A DNA stretch of 64,000 nt from Megasphaera hominis (GTDB lineage Bacteria; Bacillota; Negativicutes; Veillonellales; Megasphaeraceae): assembly GCF_014269395.1 (NCBI RefSeq), contig NZ_JACOGK010000001.1, positions 62,001-126,000 of the forward strand. Reading direction: 5' to 3'. Numbering within the stretch: position 1 is the first letter of the stretch; the number at the start of each line of letters is the position of its first letter. The translations under genes and the position numbers were made by a program. Below the pieces are notes generated by a model. It was not told the origin of the DNA. It did not search any database and was given only the letters and a program-made list of their open reading frames with translations. Shown piece by piece: positions 8,382-17,276 of the stretch.

Positions 8382-9572
8382 TTACGCCTTCGCTTTCACT
8401 TCGAGGGCTTTGACCGCTTCCTTCAGCATCAGCATACCATCGACGCGCTGGCTGGCGAGGAAGCCGATCTGGCCGTTGGCTGCATACAGTTCGTTGAGGC
8501 GCTTGAAGGAGCGGGATTCCCGGTCAGCAATCCAGTAGTAGCTGAAATCGCCGAAGAGAATCGGACGGTTCCCAGCAGCCAGTTCCGGAGCGAAGGATGT
8601 GCTGTAGCAGGGACGGTTCAGGATGGTATCCGGAGTGCCGGCCGTAACGGACGGCTGCCAGATATAGTTGCCGTTGTTGTCCTTGACCTTGCGCAGGGCC
8701 TTGATGGTGGAATCATTCAGAAGCCATACGGCCTTGCGGCGGTACGGGATGCGCAGGGAATGATACAGGTCGATGACGTCATCGAAAGTGATGGAAACCC
8801 CATTCGTCGTAACGCCAAGTTCCGCAGACGGGAACACGCCGGTCGGCTTGCTCTTGCCATCGCCCGTGAGGAAGGCTTCTTCTTCCTTGGTGCCGATACG
8901 GCGGGCGAATTCGCCGGCGATATAGCTTTCCAGGTCGAAGACGCTGTCGTTCAGAAGTTCTTCCGACACACGGATGGCCGTACCCAGCTTGTACGCCCCG
9001 ATAGACTGCTGGCCAAAGGTATCCTGGCTGTCCGGATAGAGGCCGTTTTCTTCCATCCAGGCGGCTTCGCCGTGGCCCGTCACGATAGGAATCTTGCGGT
9101 CGCCGCTGGTGTGGATGACTGTTGCCAGGCTGCGGAAGAAGTTTTCTTCCTGGAGTTTGTCGATGAGCTGATGCTCGAATTCATCCGGCACCAGATAACC
9201 GCCATCGGCATCGGTACCCACGCTCAGGGCATTCTGCACATCGATGAAGTTCTTATGGCGGATGCTGTCCCAGAAAGCCTTCTGGTAGGCATTGGATGCG
9301 CGGCCCTTCTTCTCATTTTCCGTCTGGGGAGAACCCGGCTGTTCGGTAATGGGAACGCTCGTGGGTTTTGCCATTTCGGCATCCATACGCTGCTGGCGTT
9401 CCAGGCGGTCGATTTCTTTTCCCAGGTTCACTACATCCGCTTCCATCTTGTCATAACGGGCGGCATCTTCCGCAGAAATCATGCCGTTATCGTCACGTGC
9501 CGTATCCAGGAAGGCTTTCGCCGCATCCCAGAGGTTCTTGCGTTTCTCGCGCAGTGCTAAAATCGTATCCAT
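8382..9572 (-). CDS. Major capsid protein, HK97 fold
   Basis: A 396-residue protein. Residues 1-75 are a charged coiled-coil scaffold (delta) domain. After a linker near residue 90-100, the HK97 capsid core follows with GGYLVPDEFEHQLI and FGDFSYYWIADRES. The delta domain is probably removed by the upstream ClpP-like protease. It is preceded by the protease and followed by connector genes. Confidence 0.95.
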   Translation of the reverse strand: MDTILALREKRKNLWDAAKAFLDTARDDNGMISAEDAARYDKMEADVVNLGKEIDRLERQQRMDAEMAKPTSVPITEQPGSPQTENEKKGRASNAYQKAFWDSIRHKNFIDVQNALSVGTDADGGYLVPDEFEHQLIDKLQEENFFRSLATVIHTSGDRKIPIVTGHGEAAWMEENGLYPDSQDTFGQQSIGAYKLGTAIRVSEELLNDSVFDLESYIAGEFARRIGTKEEEAFLTGDGKSKPTGVFPSAELGVTTNGVSITFDDVIDLYHSLRIPYRRKAVWLLNDSTIKALRKVKDNNGNYIWQPSVTAGTPDTILNRPCYSTSFAPELAAGNRPILFGDFSYYWIADRESRSFKRLNELYAANGQIGFLASQRVDGMLMLKEAVKALEVKAKA

Positions 9573-9588
9573 TGTTTATTTCCTCCTG

Positions 9589-10293
9589 TCAATGAATGAG
9601 CAGTGCCAGCCGTTTTTCCAAATCAGCGGCTGGCACTTTCTGTAAAGGTTTATTCGGTTTTACTTTCTGTACAAAGGAATTCGTCACCGTAACCGGGCTG
9701 TACAGCATGGCGGCAGACTCCTGATCTTCTTCGTTCTTGTCAAAGAGAATCTCATCGGCAAAGCCCAGTTCCACGGCCTTGCGGGCATTGAGCCATGTTT
9801 CATCATCCATCATGTGCGAAATCTTCGTGCGGGCCAGGCCGCTCTTGATTTCATAGGCGTTGATGATGCTCTCCTTGACCTCTCTCAGCATACCGATGGT
9901 CTTTTCCATTTCGGCTTTGTCCCCGTAAGCCAGTGTCGCCGGATTGTGAATCATCAGGATGGCCACTGGCGACATGCAGACCTTCGTCCCGGCCATGGCA
10001 ATGACCGAGGCTGCCGAGGCCGCCAGGCCATCAATCTTAACGGTGACGTTCCCCGGATAATCCATGAGCATGTTATAAATCTGGGCGGCAGCAAAACAGT
10101 CACCGCCCGGGCTGTTGATCCAGAGAGTGATGTCGCCGCTGCCCGCGTTCAGTTCATCCTTGAAAGCCTTCGGCGTCACTTCATCGCCCCACCAGGTCTC
10201 GTCCGAAATCTGGCCGTCCAGGTACAGCGTCCTATCACTGCCAAAGGCATCAGGCGCTTCATTGGTCACCCATCTCCAAAATTTATGTTTCAT
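9589..10293 (-). CDS. ClpP-type prohead maturation protease (S14 family)
   Basis: A 234-residue protein from the ATG at 10293, which has a G-rich ribosome site; a TTG 21 bases earlier is less likely. It shows the S14 features: NSPGGD, the nucleophile Ser in AASAASVIAMAG and the catalytic His in MIHNPA. It processes the capsid scaffold domain. It is cut off from the portal gene by a secreted cargo gene that has its own terminator. Confidence 0.92.
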   Translation of the reverse strand: MKHKFWRWVTNEAPDAFGSDRTLYLDGQISDETWWGDEVTPKAFKDELNAGSGDITLWINSPGGDCFAAAQIYNMLMDYPGNVTVKIDGLAASAASVIAMAGTKVCMSPVAILMIHNPATLAYGDKAEMEKTIGMLREVKESIINAYEIKSGLARTKISHMMDDETWLNARKAVELGFADEILFDKNEEDQESAAMLYSPVTVTNSFVQKVKPNKPLQKVPAADLEKRLALLIH

Positions 10294-10310
10294 GTTCCAC
10301 CCCCGTCCAA

Positions 10311-10349
10311 GCAAAAGAAAAGCACCTGGCAGTTTTCACTGCTAGGTGC
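10311..10349 (-). terminator. Terminator after the cargo gene inside the head operon
   Basis: Arms 10322-10333 and 10338-10349 form a 12-bp stem with one mismatch and a four-base loop, followed on the minus strand by TTTTCTTTT. It would stop cargo-gene transcription before the protease and capsid genes, so late transcripts must read through it. Confidence 0.75.
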
Positions 10350-10370
10350 CAATATATTGAATAGAAATTT

Positions 10371-11132
10371 TTAATTATTGAACATGGACAAGATTATGCT
10401 GTTTGGATAATTGTCAAACCACATATACTCTTCATGCCCCACACTGTACGCCCCGTATTGTCCGGCTCTTGGAACCCGATTAAATCCATACGCCGATTTG
10501 AATTCATACGGTGCATTGGCACAGTCAAAACCAGTCCTGTCAAAATGGCGATTGCCGTTCTGATATATTTTAATAATCCAAACGCGCTGATGTCTCATGG
10601 TCAGTTCCAATCCAAGCTTCTGATATTGCCATGTGTCTAAATTTTTCCAAGGTTTCAGGTTCTGAATTTTATCTGGCTTGCCATACTTAGCCAGCACTTC
10701 TTTTTCCGGCATATCAAGTCCGATGCCACCAACAGACTCATAATACTTTGCTGCTTTTGTTCTCATGAGCAGTATGCCTTTCCGCTCATCCATATTATCT
10801 CCGTTTAGGATAACATGCGCATGATAGCTGTCTTTTTGCAAATTTTCACCAATAACTGGCAAATCTCGATAACCATCCGCTTCAATTATACGAATAATGC
10901 AGCTGAAATTTGATCCACCTCCAGCCGGGTGGTATGCTCCTACAATAGCACAGCCATTGACAGTGTTACCTTTGAAATCCAAGACAACATTACCATCTGC
11001 ATCATACCATGCTCCTTGAAGCTTAGACACGATACGTGGTGTCGCATCATAGTATGCCATTACTACTGAGCCGAAACACCACATCATGAATACAGCCACC
11101 AGCAAAACGAGTCTTTTCTTGTACCGTTTCAT
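10371..11132 (-). CDS. Secreted protein with SmpA/OmlA-like motif (autonomous cargo gene)
   Basis: The protein has 253 residues with a signal peptide (KRYKKR, hydrophobic stretch, cleavage near VMA, residue about 27). A repeat-like motif GIGLDMPEKEVLAKYGKPD near residue 145 matches the SmpA/OmlA-like pattern also seen in the cargo gene at 4215-4733. The ATG at 11132 has GGAGG eight bases upstream. It sits between portal and protease genes on the same strand, but with its own promoter, palindromic operator and terminator, so it is probably expressed in the lysogen. Function unknown. Confidence 0.75.
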   Translation of the reverse strand: MKRYKKRLVLLVAVFMMWCFGSVVMAYYDATPRIVSKLQGAWYDADGNVVLDFKGNTVNGCAIVGAYHPAGGGSNFSCIIRIIEADGYRDLPVIGENLQKDSYHAHVILNGDNMDERKGILLMRTKAAKYYESVGGIGLDMPEKEVLAKYGKPDKIQNLKPWKNLDTWQYQKLGLELTMRHQRVWIIKIYQNGNRHFDRTGFDCANAPYEFKSAYGFNRVPRAGQYGAYSVGHEEYMWFDNYPNSIILSMFNN

Positions 11133-11148
11133 AACATCGCCTCCATAA

Positions 11149-11196
11149 AAGTATCATTCGATACTTCCATTATACAGGAGTGCCTGGGAAACTCAA
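11149..11196 (-). promoter_or_regulatory. Promoter and palindromic operator of the cargo gene
   Basis: TTGAGT (11191-11196) and TATAAT (11169-11174) are separated by 16 bp. Just downstream, at the expected transcription start, is a perfect palindrome with 7-bp arms AAGTATC/GATACTT (11149-11155 and 11160-11166), suggesting repressor control. Confidence 0.65.
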
Positions 11197-11681
11197 TCTG
11201 ATGACAGCCTTTGATCGCCCTTGGCAAAAGCCCCGGCATCCTTGAGCTTGGTCATGCTGCCGTTCACTAGGTACAGGTTGCCGCCTTCCTCATCCGGCAC
11301 GGGATTCATGTCTTCCATCTCCCTGATATCGTTGGCGGACAGCCAGCCGTTCTGCCGGCCGATGCTGTAGCCGGTCATGCGGCTCTCGTAGTCGCCGCGC
11401 ATGAGGCCGTTCACATTGAACTTCAGGAAATACTGCTTCTTCTCTTCCGGCAGGAACAGGGCTTTCTGCATAGCCTGCTCCCAGCGGATGACCCAGGGGT
11501 CCAGCGTGTATTTCACGAATTCCATGGACTGCTGTTCGATATTATTGAAGGAGCTTTTCTCCAAATCGCCAATCATGTGCGGCGGGATGCGGTACAGTCT
11601 GGCAATTTCATCCAGCTGGAACTTCCGTGTTTCCAGGAACTGTGCCTCTTCCGGGGGGATGCCGATCTGCTGATATTTCAT
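11193..11681 (-). CDS. Portal protein, exon 2 (C-terminal 162 codons)
   Basis: The second exon of the split portal gene begins with MKYQQIGIPPEEAQFLE, which normally follows directly on KVAVLEEG in HK97-type portals. The exon is in phase 0 with exon 1 (14142-14912). Joined, the protein has 419 residues, a normal portal length. It contains the clip/stem region with IARLYRIPPHMIGDLE. A shorter reading frame starting inside the intron (11771) is not the real protein. Confidence 0.9.
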   Translation of the reverse strand: MKYQQIGIPPEEAQFLETRKFQLDEIARLYRIPPHMIGDLEKSSFNNIEQQSMEFVKYTLDPWVIRWEQAMQKALFLPEEKKQYFLKFNVNGLMRGDYESRMTGYSIGRQNGWLSANDIREMEDMNPVPDEEGGNLYLVNGSMTKLKDAGAFAKGDQRLSSD

Positions 11682-11742
11682 GTAGAGTAGGCAAGTGCCG
11701 CCGTGCATTGTTTCCAATGTCGGTTTGCACAAGCCTCTCCCC

Positions 11743-11776
11743 AAACCGTGCTTACACCTCTCGATGTACACGGCTT
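11743..11776 (-). ncRNA. Group II intron catalytic domain V
   Basis: A 34-nt hairpin with an 8-bp lower stem (AAGCCGTG/CACGGTTT), a two-base AG bulge, an upper stem TACATC/GGTGTA and a GAGA tetraloop. The AGC catalytic triad is at its 5' side. This is the diagnostic element of the intron. Confidence 0.9.
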
Positions 11777-11786
11777 TCCATTTACA

Positions 11787-13586
11787 CTATGACGAATGAT
11801 GGATTTTCTTATGGCATTCTTTACAAACAACAAGTGTTTTCCGCTTTCTTGCAATCATCGCCATTTCCCATTGCTCCTTACCTTTGAGGTTTTTCATCTT
11901 GTTGATGTGATGAATTTCAAAAGCAATGCCATCACCTTCCGCACCGCATAATTCACATTTACAAGCCTTCAACCTGGCTTCAAGAGAATTTCTTGTGTTG
12001 AAATGGATATGGTTCTTCACCGTATCAATGCTTGGTTCGTCAAAGACAGTTCCTCGTTTGAAGTCCGAGAATTTCACAATCATCATGCGCTTTTTCTCTT
12101 TCTTCGTTTTATAAGGAATGCCCCACGACTTTCCGCACTTGAATATCCTCTTTATGCCTGATATTCTGGTTTTATGCTTCTTAGCAAGTGTTTTCAGACA
12201 GCTGTATTCCATCAGATAAACGAAATACGTCAGCTTTGAGAAATTACTGGCTATGCAGTAATAATTACAGATTCCACGAGTCTGCGAGTTATAGGTATCT
12301 ACAATTTCAAGGTCAGTAAGACCCGCCATTGAGTTTCTTTGCCATGGGATGAGTTTGCCGTCCTTACCTTGAATGACAATCTCACGGTCGTACATGAACT
12401 TCTCAATCCGCTCCATGGGAATAAGCAATTCCACAGAGTTATTAAGCGTCCGCTGTAAAACCCCATTGGTTTTCCTTTTGGATTCCTGACATCTGCGCAC
12501 GTTGATGTCATATCCGAGAAAATGAGCATTGCCGGAACTGTGCGTGATTTTTGTTTTCTCGTCAGACAATTCCAGTTTTAATCTTGTTGCCACAAACAAC
12601 GTAAGCTCCTGCTTTATACGCTCCGCATCCTCACGGCTTCCGCTGACACCGATAATAAAATCATCAGCATAGCGTACATAGGCGATTTTCTTGTCGGAAG
12701 CGTCCTTGTATGGCAATCTGCGCTTTTCCACTTCAAGCTTATGAATCTGTTTTAACAGTTCTTTCTTTTCCGCTTCATCAACGCATTCGCCGTAACGCTT
12801 TTGCAATTTGACAATTCCTCTCACCTTTTTGCCGTATGCAGGTGTATAGGCATAATCAGCAGGCGCATTAAATTCTTTCTGCATGGCTTCTACTTTCTTG
12901 TCCAACTCATGCAGATATATATTTGCAAGAATCGGGGAAAGAATGCCGCCCTGCGGAGTTCCGCTGTATGTCTTGTGGTACTCCCAATTTTCCATGTAGC
13001 CCGCTTTCAGAAACTTTCCTATCAGATTTATGAACTTGCTGTCCTTAATCTTCTCAGAAAGCAGATTCAGCAGAACCGTGTGGTCAATGTTGTCAAAGCA
13101 TCCCTTAATGTCTCCCTCGACAAACCATTTCGTACTGCGGAAAGAACGGCTGATTTCTTTCAGCGCTGAGTGACAGCTTCTATTCGGTCTGAATCCGTGC
13201 GAATGAGTACTGAAAACAGGCTCATAGATTACTTCAAGTATCTGCCGTATCGCATCCTGTATCAGTTTGTCTCTGAATGACGGAATACCTAATGGACGCA
13301 TTTTTCCGTTGCGCTTAGGAATGTAGACACGTTTTACCGCTTTTGGCTCATAGGTTTGTTTTTTCAGTTCATCAATAATCTGATTCACATATTCCTTTCC
13401 AAAACCGTCAGCCGTATCATTGTCCACACCCTCAGTTCCTGCGCCCTTGTTTGCGTAAAGGTTCTTGTATGCGGTCATGTAAATATCCTCTCGCAAAAGA
13501 TACCTATAGAGCCGCGTGTAGATACCGTCTGAATGCTCTTCAGAATTTCTGTACATTCGTTCTAAAATTTCAGATGTTGGTTTCAT
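11787..13586 (-). CDS. ltrA: Group II intron reverse transcriptase/maturase (LtrA type) with HNH domain
   Basis: A 599-residue intron-encoded protein. Reverse transcriptase blocks run from about residue 85 (KRVYIPKRNGKMRPLGIPS), through the TPQGGILSP motif near 210, to the catalytic YADD at 306-309. The maturase (X) domain follows, and residues about 540-599 form an HNH endonuclease with CELCG, FEIHHINK and CKECHKKIHH. It supports splicing and retrohoming. GGAGGAG precedes the ATG. The complete, uninterrupted frame argues that the element is or was recently active. Confidence 0.95.
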   Translation of the reverse strand: MKPTSEILERMYRNSEEHSDGIYTRLYRYLLREDIYMTAYKNLYANKGAGTEGVDNDTADGFGKEYVNQIIDELKKQTYEPKAVKRVYIPKRNGKMRPLGIPSFRDKLIQDAIRQILEVIYEPVFSTHSHGFRPNRSCHSALKEISRSFRSTKWFVEGDIKGCFDNIDHTVLLNLLSEKIKDSKFINLIGKFLKAGYMENWEYHKTYSGTPQGGILSPILANIYLHELDKKVEAMQKEFNAPADYAYTPAYGKKVRGIVKLQKRYGECVDEAEKKELLKQIHKLEVEKRRLPYKDASDKKIAYVRYADDFIIGVSGSREDAERIKQELTLFVATRLKLELSDEKTKITHSSGNAHFLGYDINVRRCQESKRKTNGVLQRTLNNSVELLIPMERIEKFMYDREIVIQGKDGKLIPWQRNSMAGLTDLEIVDTYNSQTRGICNYYCIASNFSKLTYFVYLMEYSCLKTLAKKHKTRISGIKRIFKCGKSWGIPYKTKKEKKRMMIVKFSDFKRGTVFDEPSIDTVKNHIHFNTRNSLEARLKACKCELCGAEGDGIAFEIHHINKMKNLKGKEQWEMAMIARKRKTLVVCKECHKKIHHSS

Positions 13587-14141
13587 TGAGGTTTCTCCTC
13601 CCTTTCACCTTTCCTTTTAGAGTTGCATAAGCTGCGTTCCTTCGCCATGTAAGAGCTATTAACTCTCTCGGACTACTACGAACGCTCCGTACCCATGGGC
13701 GGTATTCAAGTCCTATAGACTATAGCCTTTCGGCATCCGCCTTTAGGGTATCCCCAGTTAGCGTCATTGCTTGGTATGCTCGAATTATCGGTTCCGCTTT
13801 AGACTCTTTAACACAGGTTCTCCTGCTCGTGCCGTGACATTCGCAATCATGCCGCCTTTGAAGGATGTAAAGACAGTCAGTCACGGAATGGGTAACAGGC
13901 TAATTTCCCAATTCCCCTCGGAAATGGACACTCAAGTCTCACGTTCAGTAGATACCTTAAACCTCATATCCGATTGTTGTGGCGGTTCAGTCGTACCCTT
14001 TAGCCTTTGAGTAACTTACCGCTTTCCTGTCGTGCTATGTTCCCGTATCAGCTTTCACTTTGCGGTAAGACAGGTCAACTCACCCATGATTGTGGGTGGT
14101 AGTACCAAACACTACTATCAATGACGCCCATCTGGGCGCAC

Positions 14142-14912
14142 CCCTTCCTCGAGGACAGCCACCTTATGGGCATTGCCGCTGCCACGATAGACGGCATTCC
14201 ACGAATCCCGGACCTTAGCCGGGTCTTTCAGGACGCCGGGGTGTTCCAGTACTCCGCTGGGACTGGCCCCGTTGGCAAAGAAAGACGCGCCATATTCTTC
14301 GCAGGCCATGGTCATGCCCACGGCATTGCGGGCCATGGCGATAGGAGAATATCCGACCAGGCCATCAAAGCCAAGACCAGGAATGTGCAGCACTTCTTCC
14401 TTTGGCAGAGCCACCTGCCCATACGGTTTGATGCTCGGATTTTCATCACTGGTCTTGGTGTACAGATAGAAAATCCGGCCCCGGTCATCCCGGCACACAC
14501 TCATCTTGTCCGGCCGCAATGGATAGAGTCCCTGTACCCGTCCCAGGCGGTCACGGATAATCTGTGCGTAGGCATTGCCCCAGATGAGCAGGTGGCTCAT
14601 GAGCGTTTCCCGGAAGATGAACGATGTCATCTCCGGGTTCGGCTCATCATGAAGCAGATGGTACAGCGGATGGTCATAGACCCGTTCCTTGCCGCCCTGC
14701 GTGTAACGGTACATCTGAAGCGGCAGGGCAGCTAAAGTTTCCGCCAGGATACGCACACAGGCATATACAGCTGTAGTCTGCATGGCCGTGAACTCGTTCA
14801 CCGTCTTGCCGCTCGTGGACGGACCGAACAGGTAACGGAAGTCTGTACCGATGTAATAGTTCTGAGGTTTATCCCTTGATTTGAAGAACTGAGATAAAAA
14901 CGGAATATGCAT
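14142..14912 (-). CDS. Portal protein, exon 1 (N-terminal 257 codons)
   Basis: The start at 14912 is chosen because AGGAGG lies five bases upstream; an in-frame start at 14936 is less likely. The exon carries typical HK97-type portal motifs: VYACVRILAETLAALPL, PEMTSFIFRETLMSHLLIWG and AMARNAVGMTMACEEYG. It ends at KVAVLEEG, where the intron begins. Without splicing, translation would stop six codons into the intron and give a truncated protein. The portal forms the DNA entry vertex. Confidence 0.92.
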
Positions 14913-14971
14913 GGAAACCTCCTGAAATAAAATCAAAAGTATGATGGATCAATGCGTCTTTGCCTCTCTTG

Positions 14972-15003
14972 CCTTTTGATAGCATCTATGCTATCATCTA
15001 AAT
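14972..15003 (+). promoter_or_regulatory. Promoter and operator of the HigBA-type module
   Basis: TTGATA and TAAATA are spaced by 17 bp. A perfect palindrome (14977-14996, arms TGATAGCAT/ATGCTATCA with a two-base centre) covers the -35 box and spacer. This fits autorepression by the antitoxin, as in other toxin-antitoxin operons. Confidence 0.7.
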
Positions 15004-15024
15004 AGGAACACAAAGGAGATTAGG

Positions 15025-15393
15025 ATGTACAAGATTGAATTTTATGAGAACCAGCGTGGTGAATCAGAAGTCTGGGATTTTTTGGAAACCTTGCGGGTGA
15101 AAAGCAAAACCAGTAAAGATGCCCGTATCCAGTACAACCAGATTCTTTTCTACATCGACCTGCTCGCTAAAAACGGTACCAATCTGCCAGTCAACATCAC
15201 AAAACACCTGGAAGAAGATATATGGGAACTGCGTCCAGGAAATAACCGAGTCTTTTATTTCTACTATGATGAGAGCCAGTATGTACTGCTCCATCATTTC
15301 CGAAAAAAATCACAGAAAACACCAAAACGGGAAATCACCCGTGCTAAGGCAGAACGTGATGATTACATCCGTCAGAAGGAGGGAGAACAATGA
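15025..15393 (+). CDS. higB: HigB/RelE-family toxin (Gp49-like)
   Basis: A 122-residue protein with the pattern of phage-derived Gp49/HigB toxins: IEFYENQRGESEVWDFL at the start, then DIWELRPGNNRVFYF and LLHHFRKKSQKTP near the C-terminus. These are ribosome-dependent mRNA interferases. Toxin-first order and a 4-bp overlap with the antitoxin gene are typical of higBA. AAAGGAG precedes the ATG. The pair lies on the opposite strand between portal and terminase genes, so it is cargo and not structural. Confidence 0.88.
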   Translation: MYKIEFYENQRGESEVWDFLETLRVKSKTSKDARIQYNQILFYIDLLAKNGTNLPVNITKHLEEDIWELRPGNNRVFYFYYDESQYVLLHHFRKKSQKTPKREITRAKAERDDYIRQKEGEQ

Positions 15394-15668
15394 GAACTTG
15401 GGAAGACTATAAAAATCATGTAAAAGCAATCAGTGAAGAAGAACGCCGCAATATGGAAGAAATCGAAGAAGTGAGCAATATTGTTTCTTCCATCATCCGG
15501 CGGAGACAGGAGCTTGGCATCAGCCAGCGCACCCTCGCAGAACGGTGTGGCATCCCCCAATCCTCGATAGCCCGTATCGAAACGCTGAAAACAACGCCAA
15601 AACTCGATACACTCGTCAAACTCATGCAAGCCCTCGACCTGAAACTCCAGGTTGCTGTAGCTGGTTAA
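15390..15668 (+). CDS. higA: HigA-family antitoxin (XRE helix-turn-helix)
   Basis: A 92-residue protein with an XRE DNA-binding domain in the C-terminal half (RRQELGISQRTLAERCGIPQ then RIETLKTTPKLDTLVKL). It should bind the toxin and repress the operon through the palindrome at 14977-14996. The stop codon lies only 6 bp from the convergent end of terL, with no terminator between them. Confidence 0.87.
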   Translation: MRTWEDYKNHVKAISEEERRNMEEIEEVSNIVSSIIRRRQELGISQRTLAERCGIPQSSIARIETLKTTPKLDTLVKLMQALDLKLQVAVAG

Positions 15669-15674
15669 CAAAAA

Positions 15675-17276
15675 TTAAAATGCAATAACGCCCCGTTCAT
15701 CATAGACGCTGCCGCTGCCTGTTCCGTTACGGATGCAGCGATCCAGTGCCATGATGGATGCCACGATTCCGTCGATTTTTTCGACGGATTTTTCTTTGTC
15801 CGGCTTGATGTTCCCGGCCGGGTCCTGCCTCATGACCACATTTCCCGCCATCCATTTGAGGACGGGGTTGCCGCCATGGACGATATTCCCTTCCATCAGA
15901 AGCTTGAACAGTTCCTTGGAAGGCGGCGACATCTCCTTGAATCCTTGCCCGAAGGGAACCATGGTAAATCCCATATCTTCGAGGTTCTGTACCATCTGGG
16001 TAGCGTTCCACCGGTCATAGGCGATTTCCCGGATGTTATAGGTTTCACCCAGGTGTTCGATAAACTTTTCAATAAAGCCGTAATGAATGACATTCCCTTC
16101 CGTAGTCTGGATGAATCCCTGCTTCTGCCAGACATCGTAAAGCACGTGGTCGCGCCGGCATCGGAGTTCCAGTGTGTCTTCCGGCAGCCAGAAGAACGGC
16201 AAGAGCACATATTTCTCATCTTCCGTCCGTGGCGGGAAGGCCAGAACGAGAGCCGTGATGTCTGAGGTACTGGACAAGTCCAGCCCGCCGTAACACATCC
16301 GGCCACGTAAAGACTCCAGATTGATAGGCAGATTGCCTTTGTCGTAGACCTGCTCCGGAATCCAGCGGATACTGGCTGAAGTCCAGATGTTCAGGCGCAG
16401 CTGCTTGAACACGTTCTCCTCGGCCGGGTTCTCGATGGCGTTCCGGTACGCTTCCCGGACACGCTCTATGTTGATAGTGTAACCGAGAGACGGGTTCGCT
16501 TTATACCAGTTGGCTTCGTCCGTCCAGTCCTCCCCTTCTTCCAATCCATACACAACAGGATAAAAAGTGTAATCCCTCTTCCTGCCGTGCATGATGTCGA
16601 GTGCTTTAGTATGCAGTTCATAGCAGATGCTGTTCTTGTCATTGCCGGCTGTAGTGATGATGAAAAAGAGCGGCTGTTCACGGGCATCCCCAGAGCCTTT
16701 GGTCAGGACATCGTAGAGTTTCCGGTTCGGTTGGGCGTGGATTTCATCAAAAATCAGGCCGGATACATTCAATCCGTGTTTCGTGCCAGTCTCCGCTGAA
16801 AGCACCTGGTAGAACCCGGCGTTTCGGTAGTTGATAATCCGCTTGCCTGCCGACCGTATCTTGGAACGACGCAAAAGAGCCGGGCTCATCTCCACCATCT
16901 GCTTTGCTACATCGAACACAATGGATGCCTGGTTTCTATCACAGGCGGCGCCATAGACTTCTGCGCTTGGTTCGTTATCAGCATACAGAAGATACAGAGC
17001 AACAGCTGCCGCTAGTTCGCTTTTCCCGTTCTTTTTTCCTATCTCGATATAAGCCGTCAGAAACTGTCTGTTTCCGTCTTCCTTTACGATGCCGAACAGG
17101 TCACGGACTATCTGTTCCTGCCAGGGAAGGAGCAGGAACGGCTTCCCCGCCCATTTCCCTTTCGTGTGGCACAGGTTCTCTATGAAGGCGACCGCCCGGT
17201 TGGCCTTGTCCTTGTCGTAATGGGATGTCGGCAGCATGAACGCTGACGGTTTATATACAAATGCCAAATTTGTCAC
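15675..17276 (-). CDS. terL: Terminase large subunit
   Basis: A 533-residue packaging motor. The ATPase domain has the motifs LPWQEQIVRDLFG, a Walker A-type KKNGKSELA near residue 93 and Walker B LIFDEIHAQ near 180. The nuclease domain begins near GGLDLSSTSDITALVLAF (residue about 330). It overlaps terS by 4 bp. It cuts phage DNA and drives it through the portal. Confidence 0.95.
   Translation of the reverse strand: MTNLAFVYKPSAFMLPTSHYDKDKANRAVAFIENLCHTKGKWAGKPFLLLPWQEQIVRDLFGIVKEDGNRQFLTAYIEIGKKNGKSELAAAVALYLLYADNEPSAEVYGAACDRNQASIVFDVAKQMVEMSPALLRRSKIRSAGKRIINYRNAGFYQVLSAETGTKHGLNVSGLIFDEIHAQPNRKLYDVLTKGSGDAREQPLFFIITTAGNDKNSICYELHTKALDIMHGRKRDYTFYPVVYGLEEGEDWTDEANWYKANPSLGYTINIERVREAYRNAIENPAEENVFKQLRLNIWTSASIRWIPEQVYDKGNLPINLESLRGRMCYGGLDLSSTSDITALVLAFPPRTEDEKYVLLPFFWLPEDTLELRCRRDHVLYDVWQKQGFIQTTEGNVIHYGFIEKFIEHLGETYNIREIAYDRWNATQMVQNLEDMGFTMVPFGQGFKEMSPPSKELFKLLMEGNIVHGGNPVLKWMAGNVVMRQDPAGNIKPDKEKSVEKIDGIVASIMALDRCIRNGTGSGSVYDERGVIAF

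Larger units (their letters stand above)
11682..14141 (-). mobile_element. Group II intron inserted in the phage portal gene
   Basis: This is a 2,460-nt intron on the minus strand. The 5' end is GTGCG (14141-14137), the group II consensus, directly after codon GGG of the portal. The 3' end is AC at 11683-11682, just before the ATG codon of exon 2. A 34-nt domain V and a domain VI stem lie before the 3' end. The reverse transcriptase ORF occupies domain IV. Positions 13587-14141 hold the untranslated ribozyme domains I-III. All boundaries are intact, so splicing is plausible. The 5' sequence and encoded protein resemble chloroplast-like (IIB) bacterial introns. Confidence 0.93.

Noticed and set aside
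11193..11771. A separate 192-residue portal fragment gene
   Set aside because: Its first 30 codons are intron sequence including domain V; the true protein comes from exon joining at 11681/14142.
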